Part shown: positions 50,288 to 58,394 of the stretch, piece by piece
Layout: each line of letters begins with the position of its first letter
Position numbering within the stretch: the stretch's first letter is position 1
Assembly: GCF_014266025.1 (NCBI RefSeq)
Contig: NZ_JACMYC010000004.1
Location: forward strand, 186,001-250,000
Direction of reading: 5' to 3'
Source of the DNA: Nocardioides deserti
GTDB taxonomy: Bacteria; Actinomycetota; Actinomycetes; Propionibacteriales; Nocardioidaceae
Length of the DNA stretch: 64,000 bases
Program-made: the position numbers and the translations under genes
Notes under the pieces: generated by a model
The model's input: only the letters and a program-made list of their open reading frames with translations
Database searches by the model: none
Told to the model about the DNA's origin: nothing

Positions 50288-52969
50288 ATGAACAGCAGCG
50301 GCATCAAGCGGGGTCTCGCGGTTTCCGCGATCTCCGCACTCGCGGTCGCCGGTATCCCGGCGCTCGCCTCCCCGGCTTCGGCCGACGTCAACGACGTCAT
50401 CAACGTCGCGTTTGAGGGCCCCGCCCGCAACGGCTCGACCGGTGCCGGCAACGGCGCGATCATCGTCCTCGAGACCAAGGGCATCACCGAGCTCGAGGCG
50501 CAGAACCTGACTGTCGTCGACAACGACCTCGAGGGTTCTGCGAACGACGCTACCCAGACGATTGGCGCGGTCACCGTCCTCGACTACCGCGAGGACGACG
50601 GCACCCCGGCCCCGGCCGAGACCAACGAGTTCGGTAACAACGACGGTTTCGACGAGATCGTCATCCAGGTCCCCGTCACCACTACCGACGTCGGCGACAC
50701 GGCTGAGTTTGCGGTGTACCTGGAGGAGGGCGGCACGGCGGGCGTCGACGCGACGGAGCCGCGTGCCCAGCTTTCGATTCAGACCGGCGGAGTGCCCACG
50801 ACGGCCGAGATCAGCCCGAACAGCCAGACCACGGCTGCTGGCCAGCAGAGCGCCCCTTACACCGTCACGCTGCGTGACGCCGGCGGTCGGCTCACCCAGC
50901 TGACGGGCGCCGAGAACCTCGACGTCACCGACAGCGCGCCCGCCGCGGGCACGGTCACCGTTACCAACGACGAGATCACCGCGGGTGAGATCCTCCGCGG
51001 CACCACGACGTTCCGCGCGACCGGCAACACCGAGGGCGCGTACACCATCACCGTCGCGGGCGACACCGACACCGACGGCGCCGGCGGCGACGTCGCCGAC
51101 GGGCCGGCCAACCTGTCGAGCTCCGCTCAGCTGATCGTCGCGAAGGCGGTCGGCACGCTGACCGACGACGAGGTCGACATCGTCACCGCGGCGGACGGCT
51201 GGACCGGCTTCGGCGGTGGCGACTACGGCGTCAACAGCCAGGACGTCCCGGTTCGCGTTGACCAGACCTCGATCCGGATCGACATCCGCTCGAACACCCC
51301 GGCGGCCGACGCCAACGGCACCATCGTTCTTACGGTCGCGAGCCCGAACGTCACCTTCGGCGGTCAGGGCTCCACCACGGTCTCGACCACCCTTGACGCC
51401 AATGGTCGTGGTTCGCTCACCATCACCCCTGACGCCGGCACGGTGCAGGAGGGCGACGTCGTCAACATCGACGGCGGCGGCCTCGACCTGCAGCTGGACT
51501 TCCAGCGGGGCACTGTCTCCGAGGTCAACGCCGAGGCCGAGACCTACGTCTCGAAGATCGACGGCACCGTCGACATCACCGTGGTGACCACCGACCAGTT
51601 CGGTCTTCCGGCTGCCGGCGCGTTCGTCGAGGCGCAGCGTACGGGTGCGAACACCGACGCTCAGCCGCAGGCCCGCAAGGCGACCGACGCCAACGGTCGG
51701 GCGACGTTCACCTTCACGGACGTCAACGCCACGAACGGTTCGACGGACACGGTCACGTTCCGTGCGTTCCGCGACCAGTTCGCCGCCAACCCGATCGACC
51801 CCGACGGCGACAGCAACTTCGCGGAGCACTTCGACACCGCGACGATTCGCTACACGACCGACGGCCAGGGCAGCGACTTCAACCTGTCGCTGGACAACGT
51901 CAACACGGGTAGCCCGACCTACGACCCGACCACGGTGTCGGTCGTGCCGTTCTCCGACACCAACACGTCGAACACTCCGGCCAACGGTGTCAACGACGAC
52001 GAGGTTGTCGAGCTGGCCATTGCCGGCGGCGACAACGGCGCCCCGGCGACCGTCACCGTCGACAACGGCGCGCTGATCCTCCGCAACGGCGAGACGCGCC
52101 TGAGCGAGGGTGCGGCTTCGGAGCGGATCGTTCTCCCTGAGAGCAACGCCCCGCAGTCGATCCGCATCGTTGGGACCAAGTCCGGTCTGACCACCGTCAC
52201 CGTGACCTCGGGCGGCCGCACCAAGACCGCGCAGTTCACTGTCACCGCACAGACCGACCCGACTCAGGCCCGCAACGTGACCGTGAGCGCCCAGGACGAC
52301 GAGGTCGCCCAGGGCGAGCAGCAGGCGACGTTCATCGCGGTCGTCACGGACGCGTTCGGGAACCCGCTGCGCGGTTACCCGGTTGGTGCGCTCAACATCC
52401 AGGTCAGCGGCCCGGGTGCCTTCCAGGACAGCGACGCCACCACGAACCCGGCTGGCGAGGCGCGGATCAACGTGCGTCTGGACGACGACGCTGAGGGTCC
52501 GGTCACCATCCGCGTGCAGGGTCTCAACCCGGGCGGCAACACCAACCAGTTCGGTGCGGCCGAGAACCAGCTCGACCCGACCGCTGCGGCAGGTAGTGCG
52601 CAGGGTCTGTCGGCTTCCTCGAACGTCACCGAGGCGACTGTCAACGTGATCCCGGGTGAGGGTCCCGACACCCCGCCGGCGACCATCGTCGCGACGGCCA
52701 CCGGTTCGAACCGCGCCTCGGACGGCTACGACCGCATCCGCGTCTCGGTCGACAAGCCGGAGGCCGCTGCTGACGCTGCCGTCGAGCTGTACAAGGTCAA
52801 CGCCCAGGGCAAGGTCCGCCGGGTCAAGACCAAGTCCCTGAACAGCAACGGCCGTGCCACGTTCGTCCGCAAGGACCTGAACGGCAAGAAGAGCAGCAAG
52901 TACTTCGCGAAGGTCCGCCCGACCGACACCTCCAAGGGCGACCGGACCAAGGCTGTCTTCATCAAGTGA
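50288..52969 (+). CDS. Large secreted Ig-like repeat protein 1
   Basis: An 893-residue exported protein. The signal peptide (residues 1-33, MNSSGIKRGLAVSAISALAV then ending ASPASA) is followed by a long Thr/Val/Asp/Gly-rich beta region. Several bacterial Ig-like (Big_1-type) units are visible, such as VVTTDQFGLPAAGAFVEAQRTG with TDANGRATFTFTDVNA near 420-490, and VTDAFGNPLRGYPVGALNIQVSG with AGEARINVRL near 685-740. The last 80 residues form a basic module ending SKYFAKVRPTDTSKGDRTKAVFIK that is shared with the next protein. No sortase motif or membrane anchor is present. Third-position GC is lower than in neighbours, a possible sign of high expression. GGAAGGA lies 9 nt before the ATG. Confidence 0.85.
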   Translation: MNSSGIKRGLAVSAISALAVAGIPALASPASADVNDVINVAFEGPARNGSTGAGNGAIIVLETKGITELEAQNLTVVDNDLEGSANDATQTIGAVTVLDYREDDGTPAPAETNEFGNNDGFDEIVIQVPVTTTDVGDTAEFAVYLEEGGTAGVDATEPRAQLSIQTGGVPTTAEISPNSQTTAAGQQSAPYTVTLRDAGGRLTQLTGAENLDVTDSAPAAGTVTVTNDEITAGEILRGTTTFRATGNTEGAYTITVAGDTDTDGAGGDVADGPANLSSSAQLIVAKAVGTLTDDEVDIVTAADGWTGFGGGDYGVNSQDVPVRVDQTSIRIDIRSNTPAADANGTIVLTVASPNVTFGGQGSTTVSTTLDANGRGSLTITPDAGTVQEGDVVNIDGGGLDLQLDFQRGTVSEVNAEAETYVSKIDGTVDITVVTTDQFGLPAAGAFVEAQRTGANTDAQPQARKATDANGRATFTFTDVNATNGSTDTVTFRAFRDQFAANPIDPDGDSNFAEHFDTATIRYTTDGQGSDFNLSLDNVNTGSPTYDPTTVSVVPFSDTNTSNTPANGVNDDEVVELAIAGGDNGAPATVTVDNGALILRNGETRLSEGAASERIVLPESNAPQSIRIVGTKSGLTTVTVTSGGRTKTAQFTVTAQTDPTQARNVTVSAQDDEVAQGEQQATFIAVVTDAFGNPLRGYPVGALNIQVSGPGAFQDSDATTNPAGEARINVRLDDDAEGPVTIRVQGLNPGGNTNQFGAAENQLDPTAAAGSAQGLSASSNVTEATVNVIPGEGPDTPPATIVATATGSNRASDGYDRIRVSVDKPEAAADAAVELYKVNAQGKVRRVKTKSLNSNGRATFVRKDLNGKKSSKYFAKVRPTDTSKGDRTKAVFIK

Positions 52970-53000
52970 CCCACTGATCTTCGGATCAACTCACGGGTGA

Positions 53001-53026
53001 CCCCCCGGGCCTTCGGGCCCGGGGGG
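53001..53026 (+). terminator. Terminator with TTCG tetraloop after secreted protein 1
   Basis: CCCCCCGGGCC (53001-53011), TTCG, GGCCCGGGGGG (53016-53026): perfect 11-bp stem, 32 bp after the stop codon. Confidence 0.8.
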
Positions 53027-53097
53027 GAGCTCCTACCGGGGGCCTAGCTCCCGCAGCCCCCGGGGCTGCACCCCACCGATAGTCGGGACACACAGAC

Positions 53098-53148
53098 GCG
53101 GTCCGGGCCATTCTCTGTTTGCCGCTGCGCGAGAATGGTCCGGACCGC
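53098..53148. other. Long 18-bp stem hairpin of unknown role
   Basis: Arms 53098-53115 (GCGGTCCGGGCCATTCTC) and 53131-53148 (GAGAATGGTCCGGACCGC) pair along their whole length with one G-U. The 15-nt loop is TGTTTGCCGCTGCGC. Confidence 0.6.
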
Positions 53149-53187
53149 CTGTCTCACCCTAGGGCACGCGGTCCGCGTGACCCTGAC

Positions 53188-53216
53188 AAGGACGCCGTGC
53201 AACGCACGGCGTCCTT
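53188..53216 (+). terminator. Intrinsic terminator-like hairpin with TTT
   Basis: AAGGACGCCGTG (53188-53199) pairs with CACGGCGTCCTT (53205-53216), loop CAACG, then TGCATTT. Most classical intrinsic terminator in the window. Confidence 0.7.
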
Positions 53217-53413
53217 TGCATTTCGGCCGGTGGACCAGACCGCGGACCCGTCGTCCTTTGGTCGTAGTACCCGGGTCAGGGCTCGCATGTGGGTCGCCGA
53301 GCAGGGTAAAGATGGTCCGGCGTCGGTCTAGACCGCGACGCCAGGGCGGCGCACTCCGCCGCCCCGTCGGCCGGGAACGTCCCGGTCACACCACCCTTGG
53401 AGGTAGTGAACGC

Positions 53414-56371
53414 ATGCGAAGCAGCGGCATCAAGAAGGGCCTGGCGGGCTCCGCCATCACGGCCCTGGCGATCTCGGGCATCCCGCTCATGGCGGGCAGC
53501 GCGAACGCCGTACCCCTCGACGACCAGGTCGACGCCGTCACCTTGTTGACGGGCGGCGGCGAGCAGTACGCCAACACCCTGTCGTTCGACAACGACGGCA
53601 CCAACACCACCGAGTCGCTCGTGGCCGTCGCGCCCGAGGGCGTCACCTCGATCACCTTCCAGTACCGCCGCGGTTCCACCGGCGAGTGGCAGAACGTCGC
53701 CGCGCCGGTCACGCGCAACGCCGACGGTGCCTTCGCCACCGAGTGGACCCGGCCGAACGACGTCCGCGCCGGCGACACGGTCGAGCTCCGGGCGGTCCCC
53801 AACACGGGGCTGGGCAACGCCGACTCCGACACCCTCGAGGTCGTCACCGACCAGCCGACGGTCGAGCTGGCCACCGAGGGCAACCTCGGCATCTACCGCG
53901 ACCCGGTCGAGGGCACCCACAGCGTCGCCGTGCGCGGCACCGTGTCGGACCCGACCGGCCTCAACGACATCACGGTCTTCGACGCCGTGCAGGACGCCAC
54001 GGGCGACAGCACCCCCGGTCGCGTCGGCGGCATCCAGGCCACGCGCGGTGACAATGGCCGGTGGACCTGGAACGGCGTGCTTGAGTACGCCGCGAACGGC
54101 TACCAGTTCTCCCCGGGCACCGAGCCGAACCAGGCCGCCCTGACCGCGGCGATCGACACCGACGAGGACACCGAGGCGTCGTCGTACTACGTGCAGGACG
54201 TGCAGGGCGTGTCGGCCACGCCGGCCCGCACGAACGTCCCGGACGGCGGCACCACCAACGCGACCGTCACGGTCACCGACCAGCGCGGCAACCCCGTCGC
54301 GGGTGCTCGGGTCGGCTACACCGTGGACGACGACACCAGCGACAACACCGCCGCGACGGACAACGCGAACGCCGGTCGCACCGACGCCAACGGGCAGGTC
54401 ACCCTGACCGGCCTGGGCAGGGGCACCTACGTGGCGTACGCCGACACGAACGGCACGGCGGGCTACCAGCCGGCGGACGTGGAGGCGCAGGCCTTCACCG
54501 TCGCGTCGTACGCCCAGCAGGCCACCGCGGTCAGCGTCGCCGCGCAGCCGAACCGCAACGCGTACGACCTCGACGAGCTCAGCGGCACGACGTTCACCGC
54601 GTCGGTCGACGACCAGCAGGGCAACGGCGTGGCGAACCAGCCGGTGCAGTACCGCTGGACCGTGGACCCGTCCGCGGCCGGCCCCAACCAGTCGACGGCG
54701 TGGACCAACGCCGGCCAGACGGACGGGGACGGCGAGGTGACCGTCCCGTTCACCACGACCGGCATCACCGGCCAGCCGGCCGGCACCTGGACCCTCGAGG
54801 TGCGTCGCCCGAACGTCGGCGGCACCGGCCTGATCAACGGCCAGCCGCTGACCTTCCAGGCCGCCGAGTCGGAGATCACCTTCGCCGAGGGCGCGAACGC
54901 CAACGCCCCGGTCAACGGCACCTACACCGTCGTCGGGCGGCTCGCGCTCACCGGCGCGGGCGGCGCGAACCTCGCCGGCCGCACCGTGAGCATCACCGAG
55001 ACCGGCGCCGGCGACGTCTCGTTCGCCCCGGCCGCTCAGCAGCCGAACGGCACCACCGTCTCCGGCAACACGGCCACGGCCACCACCGACGCCAACGGGG
55101 AGTTCCGGGTCGCCCTCACCGACCCGGGCGTCCCGCCGAACGTCCCCCCGACCCCCGACGCCACCGTGGTCAACGCGGTGGCGCGGGACCTGCAGGGGCA
55201 GGGCGACGTGGCGTCGGCCGACGCGGCCGGCCAGATCACCGTCAACTTCGCCCAGCAGGCCGAGGTCGGCTCGATCGACGTCGACGTCGAGGCGCTCTTC
55301 GACGGCAACCCGGCGCCCGGCAAGCCGGTCGACCTCGACATCACCGTCCGCGGACAGGGCCAGAACGGGCAGCAGGGCGGCACGCTCAACGACGTCCCGG
55401 TCACCGTCACGGTCGACAAGGGCTTCCTGAGCCCCAACGCCGAGACGCGTGACGACCTCGCGCTGGACCCGGAGAACGACGACGCCGGCGACCTGTTCGG
55501 CGTCTACCGCGACCTGGGTCAGGAGGAGCAGGTCTCCACCGGGGACGCCGGTGACCAGGCGGGCGTCGTGGCGACCATCGGCCGCGACGAGGGCTTCGAC
55601 GACGACGGCCGGGTCACGGCGACCATCACCGTCACCGCCGGCGGCGTCACCGAGACCGAGACGGTCACGTTCGACTCGCGCAACGCGCTGAACATCGGCG
55701 AGCTCGAGCTGGTCCGCGACGGCGACGACAGCGACGGCGCCGCGGGGATCGGCCAGGACGTCGACTTCAACCTGTTCGCGCGCGACCAGTTCGGCAACCT
55801 CGTCGGTGACCGCGAGGTCACCATCAGCGACGACACGCCGCGCGCCGAGGTGCGCACGGACGGCGAGTTCAACCGCACCACCACGGACTTCGCCACGTCC
55901 AACTCCGCGATCGTCGCGACCTCCCAGAACGAGGTCGTGCAGACCCTCACCGCGACGCTGAACGACGCTCCCCGCACCACGGTGGACGCCGACGGCGACC
56001 CGGTGACGGCCACCCGGACGGCGACCGCCGACTCCGAGCCGATCTCGTGGCAGCCGGAGACCGACCAGCCGGGCAATGGCAACGGTGGCAAGAAGGCCAT
56101 CGTCGCCAAGATGAACGGCAAGAACAACGGTGGCAAGCGCGACGTCATCCGGGTGAAGACCTGGAAGGTCGCGGCCGGGGCCAAGGTGAAGGTGTTCCGG
56201 ATCCAGAACGGCAACCGCAAGCTGATGCAGGTCGGCCGCCTCAACAAGCAGGGCGGCAAGTGGTTCCGCATCGGTGACAAGAACGGCCGCAAGTTCACCA
56301 AGTACGTCGCCAAGGTGGTGCCCCAGCCGGCCCACAAGGGCGACATGACCAACGTCAAGCGCGTGCGCTGA
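53414..56371 (+). CDS. Large secreted Ig-like repeat protein 2
   Basis: A 985-residue exported paralogue of protein 1. The signal peptide (about 1-33, MRSSGIKKGLAGSAITALAI then ending GSANA) is nearly the same. Ig-like units follow, clearest at VTVTDQRGNPVAGARVGYTVD with TDANGQVTLTGLGRGTYVAYAD (about 275-345), VDDQQGNGVANQPVQYRW (about 400), and NLFARDQFGNLVGDREVTIS (about 785). After a Gly/Asn/Lys linker, the last 80 residues (RDVIRVKTWKVAAGAKVKVFR to KFTKYVAKVVPQPAHKGDMTNVKRVR) repeat the basic module of protein 1. No covalent anchor motif. TGGAGGT precedes the ATG by 9 nt. A wall-associated structural role is inferred. Confidence 0.85.
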   Translation: MRSSGIKKGLAGSAITALAISGIPLMAGSANAVPLDDQVDAVTLLTGGGEQYANTLSFDNDGTNTTESLVAVAPEGVTSITFQYRRGSTGEWQNVAAPVTRNADGAFATEWTRPNDVRAGDTVELRAVPNTGLGNADSDTLEVVTDQPTVELATEGNLGIYRDPVEGTHSVAVRGTVSDPTGLNDITVFDAVQDATGDSTPGRVGGIQATRGDNGRWTWNGVLEYAANGYQFSPGTEPNQAALTAAIDTDEDTEASSYYVQDVQGVSATPARTNVPDGGTTNATVTVTDQRGNPVAGARVGYTVDDDTSDNTAATDNANAGRTDANGQVTLTGLGRGTYVAYADTNGTAGYQPADVEAQAFTVASYAQQATAVSVAAQPNRNAYDLDELSGTTFTASVDDQQGNGVANQPVQYRWTVDPSAAGPNQSTAWTNAGQTDGDGEVTVPFTTTGITGQPAGTWTLEVRRPNVGGTGLINGQPLTFQAAESEITFAEGANANAPVNGTYTVVGRLALTGAGGANLAGRTVSITETGAGDVSFAPAAQQPNGTTVSGNTATATTDANGEFRVALTDPGVPPNVPPTPDATVVNAVARDLQGQGDVASADAAGQITVNFAQQAEVGSIDVDVEALFDGNPAPGKPVDLDITVRGQGQNGQQGGTLNDVPVTVTVDKGFLSPNAETRDDLALDPENDDAGDLFGVYRDLGQEEQVSTGDAGDQAGVVATIGRDEGFDDDGRVTATITVTAGGVTETETVTFDSRNALNIGELELVRDGDDSDGAAGIGQDVDFNLFARDQFGNLVGDREVTISDDTPRAEVRTDGEFNRTTTDFATSNSAIVATSQNEVVQTLTATLNDAPRTTVDADGDPVTATRTATADSEPISWQPETDQPGNGNGGKKAIVAKMNGKNNGGKRDVIRVKTWKVAAGAKVKVFRIQNGNRKLMQVGRLNKQGGKWFRIGDKNGRKFTKYVAKVVPQPAHKGDMTNVKRVR

Positions 56372-56414
56372 CGTTGTCCGCCGGCTCCTGACGTCGCTGC
56401 CAGGGGCTACCTCC

Positions 56415-56448
56415 GACCGGCCGTCCTCCTTCGGGAGGGCGGCCGGTC
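56415..56448 (+). terminator. Terminator with TTCG tetraloop after secreted protein 2
   Basis: GACCGGCCGTCCTCC (56415-56429), TTCG, GGAGGGCGGCCGGTC (56434-56448) with one G-U pair; 43 bp after the stop. Same loop as the terminator of protein 1. Confidence 0.8.
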
Positions 56449-56488
56449 GTCGTCTCCGAGGTGCGCCCGCCTGTGGATGACGAAGAGC

Positions 56489-56548
56489 TAGTCCGTGACG
56501 TTCGGCAGGTGATGCGGGCCCGGATCGCCTGCCGAACGTCACGGACTA
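56489..56548. terminator. Very long perfect hairpin at the end of the minus-strand gene
   Basis: Two 21-bp arms, 56489-56509 and 56528-56548, are perfect inverted repeats (outer TAGTCCGTGACG, inner TTCGGCAGG). The right arm ends in the TAG stop codon of the convergent hypothetical gene. Confidence 0.7.
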
Positions 56549-57640
56549 CCCCGGCGGAGCGCCCGGGGAACTGGAAGCCAGGGGCGCGACGAAGGCGCGG
56601 CGGACGGCGACGACCCAGCGGCGGCGGGGGTGCTCGGTGACGGTCCAGAGCAGGTCGTCCGGCGGGGACCAGGTGATGTCCTCCGGGCCCATCGGCAGCG
56701 CCCACCGGTGGCGGCGGAAGGCGCCGGGGCGGCCGGCGTGCAACGAACCCGGCGTCCACGGCCCGTGCGATGCGGTGACCAGGTACGACGAGCCGACCGT
56801 GACCGCGCCCTGCATGCCGGCGAGGCCGGCGTCGTCGAGGGTCGCCGGCCGCGCGAACCCGTCCTCGCCGAGGGCCGGCAGTCCGGCGTCGTCGAGCGGG
56901 TAGTGGGCGAGGCGGCGGGTCTGCTTGCGGCGGCCGTACTCGCCGGCCAGCAGCCCCGGCGGCTCCACGGAGCGGTCCAGGGAGAGGAACGAGTACCGCA
57001 GCCGCTCGACGCCGTCGTCGGCCGCGGCCTTGTGGGTGAACCGCACCGGCAGCACCCAGCGGTAGCCGAACATCGAGTCGCCCTCGACCGGCGCCCACAT
57101 CAGGTCGTCGAGGCGGACGGTGACGAAGCCGCGGGCGGTGGCGGCGACGTGGAGGTACGGGCCGCGCCACACGATGCCGCCGGCGTGGACCCGCAGCGGC
57201 TCGAGGTGCACCTCGCCGTCGCGCAGCGTCGGGACGACGAGGAGCACGTGGCGGTAGCGGCGGGTCTCGAGGTCGACGAACGTCAGCCGGGAACCCTGGC
57301 CACCGTCGTGGGAGGCGGCCTTGGCGTACCAGGACACGACGAGCACCCGGCGCCCCTCCACGAGACCCGGGCCGTCGACGGCGTCGGCGGAGGACGTGAT
57401 GCCCTGCGGCCACCACAGCGGGTCACGGCGGTCCGCGGCGTCCCAGGTGAACGAACGGCGGACCTTGCGGCCGAGCAGCCGACCCAGCGGGCCGCGCCGG
57501 CCGCGGCGGCCGGTGGTCCGGAGGTCGGCGAGGAAGTCGGTGAGCGGCACCCGACCGCCACCACCGCGGGCGAGCCGGGCGGCCAGGGTGTCGATCTCGG
57601 CGACGTTCTCGGCGGTCCGGGTCAGGTGCACACCGTGCAT
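56546..57640 (-). CDS. Conserved hypothetical protein
   Basis: A 364-residue soluble protein with no signal peptide or membrane segment. It starts with HLTRTAENVAEIDTLAARLARGG and a basic stretch (GRRGPLGRLLGRKVRRSF). It then shows strand-rich regions with repeated WxxP/aromatic patterns (WDAADRRDPLWWPQGITSSADA, GIVWRGPYLHVAATARGFVTVRLDDLMW, SMFGYRWVLPVRF and ITWSPPDDLLWTVTEHPRRRWVVAVRR), reminiscent of a beta-propeller. I do not recognise a named family. It is divergent from the NUDIX gene by 23 bp and ends in a long hairpin. Confidence 0.7.
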   Translation of the reverse strand: MHGVHLTRTAENVAEIDTLAARLARGGGGRVPLTDFLADLRTTGRRGRRGPLGRLLGRKVRRSFTWDAADRRDPLWWPQGITSSADAVDGPGLVEGRRVLVVSWYAKAASHDGGQGSRLTFVDLETRRYRHVLLVVPTLRDGEVHLEPLRVHAGGIVWRGPYLHVAATARGFVTVRLDDLMWAPVEGDSMFGYRWVLPVRFTHKAAADDGVERLRYSFLSLDRSVEPPGLLAGEYGRRKQTRRLAHYPLDDAGLPALGEDGFARPATLDDAGLAGMQGAVTVGSSYLVTASHGPWTPGSLHAGRPGAFRRHRWALPMGPEDITWSPPDDLLWTVTEHPRRRWVVAVRRAFVAPLASSSPGAPPG

Positions 57641-57650
57641 GGCTCGACCT

Positions 57651-57656
57651 TAGGGT
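57651..57656 (+). promoter_or_regulatory. -10 box before the NUDIX gene
   Basis: TAGGGT followed by 7 nt and the GTG at 57664, inside a 23-bp divergent gap; leaderless promoter likely. Confidence 0.5.
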
Positions 57657-57663
57657 TCGAGGG

Positions 57664-58368
57664 GTGAGGCAACAGGTGGTCGGCGCCGCGATCGTCCGGG
57701 GTGGTCGCGTGCTCGCCGCCCGACGGACCCGCCCGCCCGAGGCCGCCGGCCGCTGGGAGCTGCCGGGCGGCAAGGTCGAGCCGGGGGAGCGGGCCGGCGA
57801 CGCGCTCGAGCGGGAGCTGCGCGAGGAGCTCGGCGTGGACGTCGAGGTGGTCCGCTGGCTCTCCGGCGTCGTACCCGTCGGTGACCGCCACGAGCTGACC
57901 GCCGCCCTCGCCCGGATCACCGGCGAGGCCGACCAGCTCGAGCCGCACGACGACACCCACGACCGCCTGCGCTGGCTCGGCCCGGACGAGCTCGACGAGG
58001 TCGACTGGCTCGAGCCGGACCGGCCCTTCCTCGCCGAGGTCGCCCACGAGCTGCGCCGGGCGGCGCCGACGCTGCGCGGTGTGTTCTTCGACGAGGACGA
58101 CGCGGCGGAGGCGGCACGACGGCTGCGCCACGACGGGTACGACGCGCACGTCGAGCGCGAGCGGCTCGCGGGCGAGGACGACGACGAGGACCACCCGTGG
58201 GCGGTGCTCACCGACGCCCCGGTCATCGCGCTCGAGCTGCTCGTCGACGAGCTCGACGGCTGGCTCGACGCTGCGAGTGACGGGGAGGTGGCCGCGGAAC
58301 AGGACGCACCCGTCGCGGGTTCACCCCTCGACCTGCCGACGCAGCCGCGCCGGATCAAGCGCCCCTGA
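57664..58368 (+). CDS. NUDIX hydrolase with extra C-terminal domain
   Basis: A 234-residue protein. Residues 1-130 form a MutT-like NUDIX domain with the complete Nudix box, from GGKVEPGERAGDALE to RELREELG (about 38-60), and a WELPGG lead-in. MutT-type enzymes hydrolyse oxidised or other nucleoside diphosphate derivatives. The remaining about 100 residues are a separate acidic alpha/beta domain (VFFDEDDAAEAARRLRHDGYDAHVERERLAGEDDDEDHPWAVLTDAP). It resembles small RraB/SPOR-like folds in pattern only, followed by a flexible tail. The fusion is not typical of MutT and its role is unknown. GTG start. Confidence 0.87.
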   Translation: MRQQVVGAAIVRGGRVLAARRTRPPEAAGRWELPGGKVEPGERAGDALERELREELGVDVEVVRWLSGVVPVGDRHELTAALARITGEADQLEPHDDTHDRLRWLGPDELDEVDWLEPDRPFLAEVAHELRRAAPTLRGVFFDEDDAAEAARRLRHDGYDAHVERERLAGEDDDEDHPWAVLTDAPVIALELLVDELDGWLDAASDGEVAAEQDAPVAGSPLDLPTQPRRIKRP

Positions 58369-58381
58369 ACATCGACCGACC

Positions 58382-58387
58382 TAGGAT
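58382..58387 (+). promoter_or_regulatory. -10 box before mshB
   Basis: TAGGAT, 7 nt, ATG at 58395; 26-bp gap after the NUDIX gene. Probable leaderless promoter. Confidence 0.5.
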
Positions 58388-58394
58388 CACCTCC

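Larger units (their letters stand above)
52970..53413. other. 444-bp non-coding gap with five tandem hairpins
   Basis: No convincing gene. In order it contains a terminator-like stem (53001-53026), GCAGCCCC/GGGGCTGC (53053-53069), an 18-bp stem (53098-53148), AGGG-CACGCGG/CCGCGTG-CCCT (53161-53184) and a stem with a short T run (53188-53216). Then about 200 bp lead to the next start, with a possible -10 TAAAGAT near 53308 and the TGGAGGT ribosome binding site at 53398-53404. Confidence 0.6.

Noticed and set aside
53001..53216. CRISPR-like array
   Set aside because: The repeated structures are hairpins of different sequence, without constant repeats or equal spacers.
53276..56542. Very long open frame on the minus strand opposite secreted protein 2
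   Set aside because: Its product is low-complexity Arg/Gly/Val/Asp sequence without domains, and it mirrors a clearly coding plus-strand gene with a signal peptide. Such antisense frames are expected at this GC content.
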